From the NCBI GenBank assembly GCA_937773775.1, contig CALJVL010000021.1, positions 1 to 64,000 of the forward strand: a DNA stretch of 64,000 bases, given 5' to 3'. Every line of letters begins with the position of its first letter. The stretch's first letter is position 1. This document shows, in pieces, positions 25,807-35,384 of the stretch. The notes below the pieces were generated by a model. The model was not told the DNA's origin. It saw only the letters and a program-made list of their open reading frames with translations, and ran no database searches. Source of the stretch: an uncultured Flavobacterium sp. (lineage in GTDB: Bacteria > Bacteroidota > Bacteroidia > Flavobacteriales > Flavobacteriaceae). A program made the translations under genes and the position numbers.

Positions 25807-27165
25807 TTATTTTTTTAATAATTGATTGGCTTTTGAGAAATAGAAATCTTTTTTCTTCGAATCGCCCAAGCCACTATAGGCTTCGCCCAATTGAATATTG
25901 AAATTAATTTCCAGTGCAAGGTCGTCGACCAAATAATCCAATCCCATCTCCAATATAACTTTTGATTTTTTAAATTGTGTCAATTGATTGCACCCCAAGC
26001 CCGCATAATAGTAAAACTGAGGTTGCGCAGGAAAAACATCAATCATTTCGACAGCGTTTTTCGTTAGTTTTTCAAACTGCTTGGTTTCGGTGTATGCTTG
26101 AAGCAAAAGTAAATTAGTTTCGATATCTACCTCTGAGCCTTTTTTATTTGCCAACTCGTAATAACTTACCGCTGAAGCCCATTGTTTCTTGGTCTGATAA
26201 AACTTTCCTATTTCTTTTGCCACATTTATATCTGGGTCATTATCAAAATAAGCTATGGCTTTTTCCAAATCAGGCTCAAACTGTGGATTTGCATTTACAA
26301 AGATCAGAAACTCATTCAGAATCCGGTGCTTTATTTTGGAGTCTATTTTGGCACTGGCCAAAGCAATATTCATTGCTTTAACGGCCTTTTCGCCGTCATT
26401 GTTCTCCAAATGGGTTTTGAACAAACTAACCTGAGCCCATTCGGACGTCGGGATTGCTAATTCCAGTTTCTTTGCTGTTTCGAGCACTTTGTCTGTTTCG
26501 TTGTTCTTAGAGTATAAAAAAATTAGCGAAAGGTAGTTGGACTCCTCTTGAGGCTTAGCCTGAATTTGTCCAATTAAATTTGCTATTTCTGCATTCTGGT
26601 ATTTTTCTTGAGAGAATATCTGCGCTTTAAAGGCTTCCCGCCTGTCGGTTTTTCCAGAAGTTTCGTCTAGCTCATTGATTAGAGCCAAGGCTTTATCATA
26701 TTGATTTGTAATCATGTACAGAGAGGTCAAGTCTTCTTTAAATTTCGCATCAAAGCCTATTAATTTATTGATAACATATATCGCATTATTGAAATCCTTA
26801 GTTGCATAATTCACATCATACATACCAACCCAAAACCATTTGTTAGTAGGATCAATCTGCGTTGCATGTTCAAATGAGGTGTAGGCATTTTTATAGTCTT
26901 TTAATGCCAGGTAGTTTTTCCCTAATTCGAAATGAATTGTTCCATTTTCAGGTTCAATTTTCAAACATTGTTGTAAGGAAACAATCGCTTTATCGTAGTT
27001 CTCAATGCCTTTTTGCTTAAGTGCCTCGAAAAAGTAATCTTGAAATTTATTTACCTCTAGCTTAATATCTTCCGGTTCCGTTTGTGCCAATAGCAATGCT
27101 GAATTGCTTAGCAAAACAAAGAATAGAATCAATAAACTCGATTTTTTCATTGAGGCCTTTATCAT
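25807..27165 (-). CDS. Tetratricopeptide repeat protein, exported
   Basis: A 452-residue protein with a signal peptide (SLLILFFVLLSNSALLLAQ, to about residue 28) and several TPR units. The clearest unit is KGIENYDKAIVSLQQCLKIE, then NGTIHFELGKNYLALKDYKN with AYTSFEHATQIDPTN. Further repeats lie near 320-350 (WASAVSYYELANKKG) and 385-440. TPR arrays bind other proteins; no partner can be read from the sequence. Two ATG codons are possible (27165 and 27150), and the second (MKKSSLL) looks like the better signal peptide start. In Flavobacteriia this gene typically sits with dut, a nucleotidyltransferase and a flippase, as here. Confidence 0.75.
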   Translation of the reverse strand: MIKASMKKSSLLILFFVLLSNSALLLAQTEPEDIKLEVNKFQDYFFEALKQKGIENYDKAIVSLQQCLKIEPENGTIHFELGKNYLALKDYKNAYTSFEHATQIDPTNKWFWVGMYDVNYATKDFNNAIYVINKLIGFDAKFKEDLTSLYMITNQYDKALALINELDETSGKTDRREAFKAQIFSQEKYQNAEIANLIGQIQAKPQEESNYLSLIFLYSKNNETDKVLETAKKLELAIPTSEWAQVSLFKTHLENNDGEKAVKAMNIALASAKIDSKIKHRILNEFLIFVNANPQFEPDLEKAIAYFDNDPDINVAKEIGKFYQTKKQWASAVSYYELANKKGSEVDIETNLLLLQAYTETKQFEKLTKNAVEMIDVFPAQPQFYYYAGLGCNQLTQFKKSKVILEMGLDYLVDDLALEINFNIQLGEAYSGLGDSKKKDFYFSKANQLLKK

Positions 27166-27229
27166 AGAAACGCAACAAATTAAAACTTGTTACAGTTGAA
27201 TAAATTTTTAACTTTTTGTGGCGACCAAT

Positions 27230-28246
27230 CTACTCTAATACTGAATAATCTCCTATGCTCACACTCGTGAAATCACCTTTAAAAACAACATGATTTCCTA
27301 TCATCGCATTGTCCAAATTAGCATTTGATATGTGTGCATGCGATTGAATCAAACTGTTTTTAATGCTACCCCCTAATATATGACATCCTTTTCCCAGAGA
27401 CACGTTAGGCCCAACAGTTGTGTTTGTCAAAGAAACATCTTCTCCAATGAAGCAAGGTGGAATAATCGTTGAGTTTTCTAACCGTACAGTTCTGTGAACT
27501 AAATCAACACCGTCTTTGTGAAGAAACCCAAGCATCCTTGAGTTCGTTTCAATAGTTACATTTTTGTTACCGCAATCCATCCATTCATCGACACTTCCTG
27601 TTTTAAAAACTTTACCATTAGCCATCATTGCTTTGATTCCGTCATTAATCTGGTATTCGCCCCCGTTTTGAATGTTGTTGTCCAAAACAGTTTGCAATTC
27701 TTTTCTCAAATCGCGCACTTCTTTGAAGTAATATATCCCGATAACAGCTAAATCACTCACAAATTCGGCCGGTTTTTCTACCAATTCGGTGATTTCATTA
27801 TTTTGATTCATCTTAACCACTCCAAAAGCTTCCGGCTTCTCCACTTGTTTTACCCATATTACAGCATCTGCAGTGGGATCTAAATCAAAATCAGCTCTGA
27901 TAAGCGTGTCTGCATAAGCAATTACTGCAGGTCCCGACAAAGAATCTTTGGCACACATAATTGCATGCCCAGTTCCTAAAGGTAAATCCTGACGGTAAAT
28001 AGAAGCTTTTGCCCCTAAACCTTCAGCTAGTTCCTCTAAACTTTTTACCACGTCATCTCCAAAAAAAGCCTCGTCACCAAGAATAAAAGCGATCTCTTCG
28101 ATAGGTTCTTTTAATATTTTAGCAATATCTTCCACTAATCGGTGGACTATAGGTTTTCCCGCAACAGGAATTAATGGTTTAGGAACAGTTAACGAATGTG
28201 GGCGAAGACGTGAACCACGTCCGGCCATTGGCACTATAATTTTCAT
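27230..28246 (-). CDS. Sugar-phosphate nucleotidyltransferase with left-handed beta-helix
   Basis: It joins a sugar 1-phosphate to a nucleoside triphosphate, giving an activated sugar for envelope glycans. The start MKIIVPMAGRGSRLRP carries the GxGxRLxP nucleotide-binding loop, followed by KPLIPVAGKPI. VIAYADTLI and VIWVKQ mark the substrate site. The C-terminal 90 residues have hexapeptide-repeat character (IPPCFIGEDVSL, VGPNVSLGKGCHI, AMIGNHVVF), which forms a trimeric beta-helix as in RmlA-long/GlmU-like enzymes. A start at 28270 would add eight residues before the conserved MKIIVPM, so 28246 was chosen. Exact sugar unknown. Confidence 0.85.
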   Translation of the reverse strand: MKIIVPMAGRGSRLRPHSLTVPKPLIPVAGKPIVHRLVEDIAKILKEPIEEIAFILGDEAFFGDDVVKSLEELAEGLGAKASIYRQDLPLGTGHAIMCAKDSLSGPAVIAYADTLIRADFDLDPTADAVIWVKQVEKPEAFGVVKMNQNNEITELVEKPAEFVSDLAVIGIYYFKEVRDLRKELQTVLDNNIQNGGEYQINDGIKAMMANGKVFKTGSVDEWMDCGNKNVTIETNSRMLGFLHKDGVDLVHRTVRLENSTIIPPCFIGEDVSLTNTTVGPNVSLGKGCHILGGSIKNSLIQSHAHISNANLDNAMIGNHVVFKGDFTSVSIGDYSVLE

Positions 28247-28318
28247 TTTTTGTCTTTTATTTAAACGCAAACTTCACAAAGAATTTTCGCAAATATCGCT
28301 GAGTTTATTATTGTTTTA

Positions 28319-28440
28319 TTTTTTTAACCACAAAAATCGCAAGGTTTTACGCAAAGATCGCTAAGGCTATTGTTGTTGTCTTTTTTTAACCGCAAAGACC
28401 GCAAGGCTTTTCGCAAAGTTCGCTAAGCTCTATATATTTC
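28319..28440. repeat. Two tandem copies of a roughly 60-bp intergenic repeat
   Basis: Copy 1 is about 28319-28380 and copy 2 about 28381-28440. Each reads TTTTTTTAACC(A/G)CAAA, then CGCAAG(G)-TTTT-CGCAAAG and TCGCTAAG. A third shorter echo (CAAAGAATTTTCGCAAATAT) is at 28275-28294. This kind of repeat is common between Flavobacterium genes. Confidence 0.7.
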
Positions 28441-28460
28441 AAATAGTAACTCGATTCCGC

Positions 28461-28520
28461 GCTGACTGCTTACTGACCACTGCTTACTGAATACTGAACA
28501 CTGAATACTGAACACTGAGA
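28461..28520. repeat. Tandem CTGA-based short repeats
   Basis: Variants of CTGAATACTGAACA and CTGACTGCTTACTGA occur back to back, just before the dut stop codon. The array is simple and slippage-prone, with no coding role seen. Confidence 0.75.
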
Positions 28521-28521
28521 A

Positions 28522-28956
28522 CTATTTCACTCCCGTACTTCCAAATCCGCCTTCTCCTCTTAAAGTTTCGGATAATTCTTTTACTTCAATCCAATCTGCA
28601 CGCTCATGTTTTGCGATAATGAGTTGGGCGATGCGTTCTCCGTTTTGGATTACGAAAGCCTTATCGGATAAATTTACTAAAATTACCCCAATTTCCCCTC
28701 GATAATCGGCATCGACAGTTCCGGGACTGTTCAAGACGGTAATCCCGTTTTTGAAAGCCAATCCGCTTCTTGGTCGTACCTGTGCTTCATAGCCTATTGG
28801 CAATTCGATAAAAAGACCTGTTTTAACGACCGTTCTTCCCAAAGGTTCCAACGTTACTGGTTCGATTAGATTAGCCCTCAAATCCATTCCTGCAGAAGCT
28901 ACTGTTTCGTAGTTTGGTACGGCGTGCTGTGATTTATTGATGATGTTTATTGTCAT
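28522..28956 (-). CDS. dut: dUTP diphosphatase
   Basis: It hydrolyses dUTP to dUMP, keeping uracil out of DNA and supplying the dTMP precursor. It has 144 residues as expected for the trimeric enzyme. All five motifs are present: AGMDLRA (1), PRSGLA (2), [10 protein letters not shown] (3, catalytic Asp), [10 protein letters not shown] (4) and [10 protein letters not shown] (5, phosphate-binding tail). The start at 28956 ([14 protein letters not shown]) was chosen because upstream codons do not belong to the family. It lies between the flippase gene and the nucleotidyltransferase on the same strand. Confidence 0.97.
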   Translation of the reverse strand: MTINIINKSQHAVPNYETVASAGMDLRANLIEPVTLEPLGRTVVKTGLFIELPIGYEAQVRPRSGLAFKNGITVLNSPGTVDADYRGEIGVILVNLSDKAFVIQNGERIAQLIIAKHERADWIEVKELSETLRGEGGFGSTGVK

Positions 28957-29134
28957 TTTTTTAAATTTTAATTTTGGGTTTTTTAGCCGTGATAGGAGTG
29001 GAAAGCCATTTGAAATAAAATTAATTTTTTTCTTGGGCAGAAAGAACGACCGAAGGGAGCTCCTTTGTGGCGGTGGAAAAAACAATTTTATAAAAATGCT
29101 TGCAGCATACAGCGCGAATGGCTACTAATTATCT

Positions 29135-30601
29135 TTAGGTTTTTGATCCTTTTATGATTTTTATTAATGTTTCTTTTTCGTGATAATAAATGAAATACAG
29201 GAATGCTATCAGCAATAAAATTCCAACAAAATAGTTTTCCCTGAACCCATAAAATGATACGGCCGAGAAGAATATCGACAAGGCGAGATACCCTCCAATT
29301 TTCTTCAAGTCATAAGGAATGGGGTAGTATTTATTGCCGAGATAATACGAAATAAACATCATGGTACCGTAAGCTGCAATAGTAGCAATGGCCGAGCCAT
29401 AATAACTCATTGTGGGAATCAGTAAAAAATTAAGCGCCAAGGTTATTATCGCTCCCACAATAGAAATATAAGCGCCATAATATGTTTTATCGATGAGTTT
29501 ATACCAGACCGAAAGATTCGTATAAATCCCCAGAAAAAAGTTGGCCAGAATGATCAGAGGCACTACTTTCATGGCTACCCAGTAGGAGCTATCGCGAATC
29601 ATCAGGACTTTGAACAAATCGGCAAATACGATTACAGATAATAAAATGAAAGATCCGAAAATCACGAAATACTTAGTTACCGTTGCGTAGGTTTGCGGAG
29701 CATTTTTGTCAGTAGAATGGCTGAAAAAGAACGGCTCAATCCCCAAGGTATAAGCAGTTCTGTACAATACCATGAACAAACCCAGTTTGTAACAGGCTGA
29801 ATAAACCCCCACTTCAGACTCGGCGATACTTGAAGGTAGTAATTTAACCAACAAAATTTTATCAAACTGTTCGTTAATGGCGAATGCAATTCCAGCTACC
29901 AGTATTGGCAATCCATAACCCATCATTCGTTTCCATAAATCAAAGTCAAATTTCCATTTTAAGTACACATAATCCGGCGATAAAGCGACAAAAGTCAACA
30001 AGCTGGCAACGATATTGGCAAGGAATATATATCCGATTTGGAAATTTTCGACATACAGAGAGCTCAATAAACCATTTGGACTTGCTTCAATCAGTTGTGG
30101 GAAATAAACTAAAAAAAGAACGCTAAGAATTAAATTAATAAGTACGTTGCTAATTTTAATGACCGCGTACACCATGGGCTTTTGGTAGGCCCTTAATTTT
30201 GAGAATGGGATTATGACCAAAGCGTCCAATGCCAGAATCCAAATCGTATAACCAATGTACTGGGCATCTACTCCTGACCACATCGATAAATAGTTTCGGG
30301 ACAAAAGAGCGATGAATAAAAATGAAATTGTGGTCCAAAAAATAGAAACCATCGAAGTTTCGACAACCGACTCTTTATTAGATTCCCTGCTATAAAACCT
30401 AAAAAAAGCCGTTTCCATACCATACGCCAGAATAACATTGAAGAATATCATAAAAGCAAAAATAACGGACAGCTTTCCGTATTCCTCTTTGGGTAGCAAA
30501 TCAGTATATAACGGCACTAGCAAAAAACTGAACATCCTCGGCAAAACCGTGGCGAGTCCGTAAATGACCGTTTGTTTAAAAAGCTTCTTATATAATCCCA
30601 A
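29135..30601 (-). CDS. Oligosaccharide flippase (Wzx/MATE-like)
   Basis: A polytopic inner-membrane protein of 488 residues that should move lipid-linked sugars to the periplasmic face. The start MGLYKKLFKQTVIYGLATVLPRM has the usual first helix with LPRMFSFLLVPLYTDLLPKEEYG, the hallmark opening of polysaccharide flippases. Around twelve to fourteen helices follow. The loop FDFDLWKRMMGYGLPILVAG marks the start of the second half, and a highly hydrophobic C-terminus ends in IKIIKGSKT. In Flavobacteria it lies beside dut and a sugar nucleotidyltransferase, suggesting a core envelope glycan rather than a variable capsule. Confidence 0.85.
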   Translation of the reverse strand: MGLYKKLFKQTVIYGLATVLPRMFSFLLVPLYTDLLPKEEYGKLSVIFAFMIFFNVILAYGMETAFFRFYSRESNKESVVETSMVSIFWTTISFLFIALLSRNYLSMWSGVDAQYIGYTIWILALDALVIIPFSKLRAYQKPMVYAVIKISNVLINLILSVLFLVYFPQLIEASPNGLLSSLYVENFQIGYIFLANIVASLLTFVALSPDYVYLKWKFDFDLWKRMMGYGLPILVAGIAFAINEQFDKILLVKLLPSSIAESEVGVYSACYKLGLFMVLYRTAYTLGIEPFFFSHSTDKNAPQTYATVTKYFVIFGSFILLSVIVFADLFKVLMIRDSSYWVAMKVVPLIILANFFLGIYTNLSVWYKLIDKTYYGAYISIVGAIITLALNFLLIPTMSYYGSAIATIAAYGTMMFISYYLGNKYYPIPYDLKKIGGYLALSIFFSAVSFYGFRENYFVGILLLIAFLYFIYYHEKETLIKIIKGSKT

Positions 30602-30678
30602 AATATTGTCTCTAATTACTGTTTAAAAAATCAAAAATAACTAATTCTTTGGTTTAATCCTTTGTGGAAAGCCATTCA

Positions 30679-31137
30679 TTACTTCTCAGTAATCCCCGTG
30701 AGCTTAAAAAAAATAGTTTTGTTGTTTTTCTTGTATTCCAATATGGCTTCGTCTTTTTTTAATTTAAATTTTGGTTTGACAATTATCAGGGCTTTGTTCC
30801 CATATTCATTTTTGCTATCACTATCTAAAATTAAATCTTGTATTACTTTCGCCTGAGCAAAATGAGCAACGTATTTCTTGTTGGATTCCTTTTGAATTAC
30901 CGCCTCTTGATTTCTGAAATATACTTTTTGCAGACGAATCTCTTCAGAGAGTATCTCTTTAAACTCCATGTGAAGATTAAGCCTAATAACTTCAGGCTGA
31001 TTATCATCAGCCACAGAATCATAATAAACCCGCACTATTCCTTGTGTAAAGTCCATTTCCCTTTGGTGATTAGAGCCACAAAAAGAGAAACATAAAAAAC
31101 TTAGCATCATTAAAACTGTTTTTTTGAAAAACTTCAT
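30679..31137 (-). CDS. Small lipoprotein of unknown function
   Basis: A 152-residue protein. The signal peptide ends in FSFC (Cys20), so it is a lipoprotein. The mature part is mostly beta-strand-like with many charged residues (GIVRVYYDSVADD, VYFRNQEAVIQKES, KALIIVKPKFKLKKDEAILEY). No family recognised. It starts 11 bases after the GNAT gene stop on the same strand and precedes the flippase by 77 bases. Confidence 0.65.
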   Translation of the reverse strand: MKFFKKTVLMMLSFLCFSFCGSNHQREMDFTQGIVRVYYDSVADDNQPEVIRLNLHMEFKEILSEEIRLQKVYFRNQEAVIQKESNKKYVAHFAQAKVIQDLILDSDSKNEYGNKALIIVKPKFKLKKDEAILEYKKNNKTIFFKLTGITEK

Positions 31138-31148
31138 TTGAAAGTGAT

Positions 31149-31592
31149 TTAAGATAGTCCCTCTTCGTTTAATATTTTTAAAAAATGAAAGCCTTTAGGA
31201 ACGAAGCCTTGATTGTAATAAAAACGGTGTGCCGTATAGTTTCCTGTATAAGCATCGAGTACTGTCATGGTACAGCCTTCCTCTCTGGCTTTGACATCAA
31301 CATAATCCGTCAGCATTTTACCCAATCCTTTAGAACGGTGATCTGGATGAACAATAAAATTGTCGATTTCTATATATTTTCCGCACCAAAGTTTAACTCC
31401 CGTCCAGAATCCGGTTACAGCAATACATTCGCCATTTTCAAAAATCCCGACCTGTTTGTAATTATGGGGCACCATTTCTTTTAGGAAACCTTCGTATTTT
31501 TCGACAGTAAATGTGGGATATGAAAAACGCATTACTTCAATATTCTCTAGCATTTCTTCTATCGTAGTCAGTTCCTTAATATCCACTTGCAT
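31149..31592 (-). CDS. GNAT family N-acetyltransferase
   Basis: A 147-residue acetyl-CoA-dependent transferase. Motif A reads IDNFIVHPDHRSKGLGKMLT (77-96), with the R/Q-x-x-G-x-G/A pyrophosphate loop as RSKGLG. Motif B reads TVLDAYTGNYTAHRFYYNQG near 113-132, ending with the GF strand. It is a single-domain member with no export signal. Substrate unknown. It lies downstream of the atp operon terminator and probably shares transcription with the lipoprotein gene. Confidence 0.88.
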   Translation of the reverse strand: MQVDIKELTTIEEMLENIEVMRFSYPTFTVEKYEGFLKEMVPHNYKQVGIFENGECIAVTGFWTGVKLWCGKYIEIDNFIVHPDHRSKGLGKMLTDYVDVKAREEGCTMTVLDAYTGNYTAHRFYYNQGFVPKGFHFLKILNEEGLS

Positions 31593-31631
31593 TGCAGTAT
31601 TTAGTTAAATTAAAAGTCAAAATTAATCAAA

Positions 31632-31660
31632 AAAAGAGCCACGTCACCGTGGCTCTTAAA
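31632..31660 (-). terminator. Terminator of the atp operon
   Basis: On the minus strand AAGAGCCACG, loop GTGA, CGTGGCTCTT is followed by a T-run, 24 bases after the atpG stop. The stem is a perfect ten pairs. Confidence 0.92.
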
Positions 31661-31683
31661 TATATTCCTTAAATAAATTTTAT

Positions 31684-32544
31684 TTATCCATTTAAAGCCT
31701 CAGCTCCACCTACGATCTCAAGGATCTCATTGGTAATAGATGCCTGACGTGCTTTGTTGTATGTCAATTTCAATTGATTCCTCAAGTCGGTAGCATTATC
31801 AGTCGCTTTGTGCATGGCAGTCATACGCGCACCATGTTCAGAAGCAAATGAATCACGAATCGCTTTGTAAAGTTGTGTTTTTAATGATTTTGGAATCAAG
31901 GTCAACACAATTTCCTCTTTTGAAGGTTCGAAGATATAATCCCCTGTTGAAACAGCTACATCAGAATTTATAGGAGCTAAAGGCAAAAATTGCTCTACCT
32001 GAACAATCTGAGTAGCAGCATTCTTAAACTGATTGTAAATCAACTCGATCTTATCGTATTCTCCTGTAACAAATTTCTGAGTTAATGTTTCTGCAATTAC
32101 AGCAACATTGTCAAAAGTCAAATCATCATAAACATCACTTTGATTGTCAACGATTGAATTTGTTTTAGTCAATACATCGTTTCCTTTTTTACCTATAGCA
32201 AAAATATCAACTTGTACCCCCGTGTAAAATTCTGAACGCTTTTTAGACTCCTTAATTACATTTGAATTAAAAGCACCACATAAACCTCTATTAGAAGTAA
32301 TGGAAACCACTAAAACTTTTTTTATTTCACGCTGTGTTGTAAACTCACCTCCTGCATCACCTTCAAGTGTAGCAGAAAGACTTTGTAGTAATTCCGTCAA
32401 TTTTTCGGCATAAGGACGCATTGCTGTAATCGCATCTTGTGCTTTCTTTAGCTTTGCTGCAGAAACCATTTTCATCGCTGATGTAATTTGCATCGTAGAT
32501 GAAACGGAAGTAATTCTATTACGGATTTCCTTTAAATTTGCCAT
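31684..32544 (-). CDS. atpG: ATP synthase F1 subunit gamma
   Basis: Central rotor shaft of F1. It has 286 residues starting MANLKEIRNRITSVSSTMQI at 32544. A longer reading to 32595 would add residues that do not belong to the family. The N-terminal helix with ITSAMKMVSAAKLKKAQ and the C-terminal helix MTAMHKATDNATDLRNQLKL, then TYNKARQASITNEILEIVGG, are diagnostic. The middle Rossmann-like part has ITSNRGLCGAFNSNVIK. It is last of the operon. The beta and epsilon genes are not here, as usual for Bacteroidetes, where they lie elsewhere. Confidence 0.97.
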   Translation of the reverse strand: MANLKEIRNRITSVSSTMQITSAMKMVSAAKLKKAQDAITAMRPYAEKLTELLQSLSATLEGDAGGEFTTQREIKKVLVVSITSNRGLCGAFNSNVIKESKKRSEFYTGVQVDIFAIGKKGNDVLTKTNSIVDNQSDVYDDLTFDNVAVIAETLTQKFVTGEYDKIELIYNQFKNAATQIVQVEQFLPLAPINSDVAVSTGDYIFEPSKEEIVLTLIPKSLKTQLYKAIRDSFASEHGARMTAMHKATDNATDLRNQLKLTYNKARQASITNEILEIVGGAEALNG

Positions 32545-32567
32545 TTTTTTATAGTAAAGAGTGATTC

Positions 32568-32608
32568 GTGAAAAGTGAATAGTAAAGCTACTCACTTTTC
32601 ACTATTCA
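32568..32608. repeat. Inverted repeat between atpA and atpG
   Basis: GTGAAAAGTGA (32568-32578) faces TCACTTTTCAC (32592-32602), a perfect 11-base stem with a 13-base loop. A competing overlapping pair is GTGAATAG/CTATTCAC. There is no T-run, so it is not a plain terminator. It may be a small repeat element or an RNA-stability hairpin within the operon. Confidence 0.75.
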
Positions 32609-32613
32609 CTATA

Positions 32614-34191
32614 TTAGTTATATTTTGCTGAAATTTCTTTTGCAACAGTTTGAATTACATCCGTAATTTCATCTGTTAACTTACCTGCTTTCAAAGCATC
32701 TAAAGTTGCTCTGTGTTTGTTGTTAAGGAATTCTAAGAAATCTTTCTCAAATTCTTTCACTTTATTCACAGGAACATTTCTCAATAGATTTTTTGAACCA
32801 GCATAAATAATTGCAACTTGGTCTTCAACTGTAAAAGGATCGTTCAAACCTTGTTTCAAGATTTCAACATTTCTTCTACCTTTTTCAATTACGTTTAAAG
32901 TAACTGCATCTAAATCAGAACCAAATTTAGCAAACGCTTCCAATTCACGGAATTGTGCTTGATCTAGTTTTAAAGTACCTGCTACTTTTTTCATTGATTT
33001 AATTTGTGCATTTCCTCCAACACGAGATACCGAGATACCTACGTTAATTGCTGGACGGACCCCTGAGTTAAACAAATCTCCATCAAGGAAAATTTGACCA
33101 TCAGTAATCGAAATTACATTTGTTGGGATGTATGCAGAAACGTCACCCGCTTGTGTTTCGATAATAGGTAAAGCGGTTAATGAACCACCACCTTTAACGA
33201 TAGGTTTCAACGAGTCTGGTAAATCGTTCATGTTTTTAGCAATTCCATCATCAGCAATTACTTTACAAGCACGCTCTAATAAACGGCTGTGTAAGTAAAA
33301 TACATCTCCAGGATATGCTTCACGTCCCGGTGGTCTTCTCAATAAAAGAGAAACCTCACGGTAAGCAACAGCTTGTTTAGATAAATCATCATAAACAATT
33401 AAAGCTGGACGACCTGAATCTCTAAAATATTCCCCAATTGCAGCACCTGCGAAAGGAGCATACACTTGCATCGGGGCTGGATCAGAAGCATTAGCTGCAA
33501 CGATAATGGTATATGCCATTGCGCCTTTTTCTTCTAACATTTTTGCGATTCCTGCTACAGTTGACGCTTTTTGTCCAATTGCAACATATATACAAAATAC
33601 AGGTTTTCCTGCATCGTAAAATTCTTTTTGATTTAAGATAGTGTCAATACAAACAGTTGATTTACCTGTTTGACGGTCACCAATAACCAACTCACGTTGT
33701 CCTCTACCAACTGGGATCATTGCATCTACTGCTTTGATACCTGTTTGTAATGGCTCAGTAACTGGTTGACGGAAGATAACTCCAGGAGCTTTTCTTTCTA
33801 AAGGCATTTCATATAGTTCCCCACCAATTGGTCCTTTTCCATCAATTGGAAAACCAAGTGTGTTAACTACACGTCCTACCATTTGTTCTCCAACTTTAAG
33901 AGAAGCGATACGTTGTGTTCTTTTTGCAGTAGATCCCTCTTTGATTCCTGTTGATGGTCCTAAAAGTACCACACCAACATTATCTTCTTCAAGATTCAAA
34001 ACAATAGCTTCTAATCCATTGTCAAATTCTACTAACTCACCGTATTGAACGTTAGAAAGCCCGTAAACACGAGCAATACCATCTCCAACTTGAAGTACGG
34101 TTCCTACTTCCTCTAGCGTAGCGCCAGATTCAAAACCTTCTACTTGCTTTCTTAATATTGCTGAAATTTCAGCAGGTTTGATTTCCGCCAT
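32614..34191 (-). CDS. atpA: ATP synthase F1 subunit alpha
   Basis: Non-catalytic nucleotide-binding subunit of F1. It has 525 residues. Visible marks are the N-terminal beta-barrel ([20 protein letters not shown]), the P-loop GDRQTGKST (171-179), [12 protein letters not shown] (Walker B), [20 protein letters not shown], and the arginine finger region [18 protein letters not shown]. The C-terminal helical domain ends [10 protein letters not shown]. It lies between atpH and atpG with short gaps. Fully intact and typical. Confidence 0.98.
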   Translation of the reverse strand: MAEIKPAEISAILRKQVEGFESGATLEEVGTVLQVGDGIARVYGLSNVQYGELVEFDNGLEAIVLNLEEDNVGVVLLGPSTGIKEGSTAKRTQRIASLKVGEQMVGRVVNTLGFPIDGKGPIGGELYEMPLERKAPGVIFRQPVTEPLQTGIKAVDAMIPVGRGQRELVIGDRQTGKSTVCIDTILNQKEFYDAGKPVFCIYVAIGQKASTVAGIAKMLEEKGAMAYTIIVAANASDPAPMQVYAPFAGAAIGEYFRDSGRPALIVYDDLSKQAVAYREVSLLLRRPPGREAYPGDVFYLHSRLLERACKVIADDGIAKNMNDLPDSLKPIVKGGGSLTALPIIETQAGDVSAYIPTNVISITDGQIFLDGDLFNSGVRPAINVGISVSRVGGNAQIKSMKKVAGTLKLDQAQFRELEAFAKFGSDLDAVTLNVIEKGRRNVEILKQGLNDPFTVEDQVAIIYAGSKNLLRNVPVNKVKEFEKDFLEFLNNKHRATLDALKAGKLTDEITDVIQTVAKEISAKYN

Positions 34192-34229
34192 CTTAATTTA
34201 TAATTTAAACACTTAAATGTGCAATAAAA

Positions 34230-34763
34230 CTAGTTACTTAACTCTCTTTTTAATACTTGTAATCTATTGGCTATTGAAGCATTGTATTGCTTGTCGCCTA
34301 TTCTCAATATAAATCCTCCAATAATTGAAGCATCTACACTGTTTTCTATTGTAATTTTTTTATCTGATAATGTTGCAATTTTAGCTAAAACCTTAACTTC
34401 TAATGCCGCATCCATTGGAATAGCTGTAGTAACTTTCGCTACTTCAACACCATTCATAATATCAAATAAATTATTGTACTCTAATGCAATCGCTTCTAGA
34501 ATTTCAAACCTTTTGTTTTCAAATAACAAACGGAATAACATTTTAGTTACACTATTAGTATTTGCAAAAACTTCTAATAAGGCTTTTTCTTTAACTTCAA
34601 CTTTTAATGTTGGGTTTTGAATAAAAGTGCTTAACTCTAGGTTTCCATTTATCGTAGAAGCTATAGAATTCATGTCCTCACTAACTGCTAAAGCTACTCC
34701 TTTAGATTCTGCGATCTCTAGAATTGCTTTTGCATAACGAATTGCTGCTCTTGTACTTGCCAT
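34230..34763 (-). CDS. atpH: ATP synthase F1 subunit delta
   Basis: Connects the F1 head to the peripheral stalk. It has 177 residues. The N-terminal OSCP-type bundle starts RAAIRYAKAILEIAESKGV. The C-terminal signature is SVDASIIGGFILRIGDKQYN, then ASIANRLQVLKREL. Starts 4 bases after atpF stops. Confidence 0.95.
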   Translation of the reverse strand: MASTRAAIRYAKAILEIAESKGVALAVSEDMNSIASTINGNLELSTFIQNPTLKVEVKEKALLEVFANTNSVTKMLFRLLFENKRFEILEAIALEYNNLFDIMNGVEVAKVTTAIPMDAALEVKVLAKIATLSDKKITIENSVDASIIGGFILRIGDKQYNASIANRLQVLKRELSN

Positions 34764-34767
34764 AATA

Positions 34768-35268
34768 TTAGTTTAGCTTTACGTCACCTAACATTTTCTC
34801 AACTAATTTAGTCTGAGCTTCTTTATTAGATAATTCGTCTTTCAATAATTTTTCTGCAATACTTAAAGACAAAGTAGAAACTTGTAGTTTCAACTCGGCC
34901 ATAGCTGCATTTTTTTCGCTTTCAATTGCTGCTTTTGCTTGCTCGATCATTTTAAGACCTTGAGCCTGCGCCTCCGTTTTTGAATCTGCAATCATTTTAT
35001 CTTTAATTTCACGTGCATCTTTTAGCATGTTATCACGTTCCATTCTAGCTTCTTGCAATATACGTTGATTGTCCGCTTGAAGGTTTTGCATTTCTTTTCT
35101 AGCATTTTCAGCAGAAAGCAATGCATTTTTAATTCCTTCTTCTCTATCATTAACTGCATCAAGAATTGGTTTCCAAGCAAATTTTTTCAATAATAATATT
35201 AATCCAACAAATATTACTATTTGCCAAATGAACAAACCGAACTCAAACTGATTTATTAACTTATCCAT
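34768..35268 (-). CDS. atpF: ATP synthase F0 subunit b
   Basis: Peripheral stalk subunit, 166 residues. It has one N-terminal membrane helix (FGLFIWQIVIFVGLILLLKK, about 10-29) and then a long charged coiled coil rich in Ala/Glu/Lys to residue 145, starting FAWKPILDAVNDREEGIKNA. Position between atpE and atpH is standard. Confidence 0.95.
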   Translation of the reverse strand: MDKLINQFEFGLFIWQIVIFVGLILLLKKFAWKPILDAVNDREEGIKNALLSAENARKEMQNLQADNQRILQEARMERDNMLKDAREIKDKMIADSKTEAQAQGLKMIEQAKAAIESEKNAAMAELKLQVSTLSLSIAEKLLKDELSNKEAQTKLVEKMLGDVKLN

Positions 35269-35384
35269 TATATATAATTATAAATTTTCAATTATCTTTT
35301 TATTGCTCAGAGGCAATTTGTAATGTTTTAATAATAAAACAACAGTTACAACCAACCGTTGTAACTATTGTTTTTAAGTTTTAA

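Noticed and set aside
34267..34620. 117-codon frame opposite atpH
   Set aside because: Antisense shadow of a certain gene, without motifs of its own.
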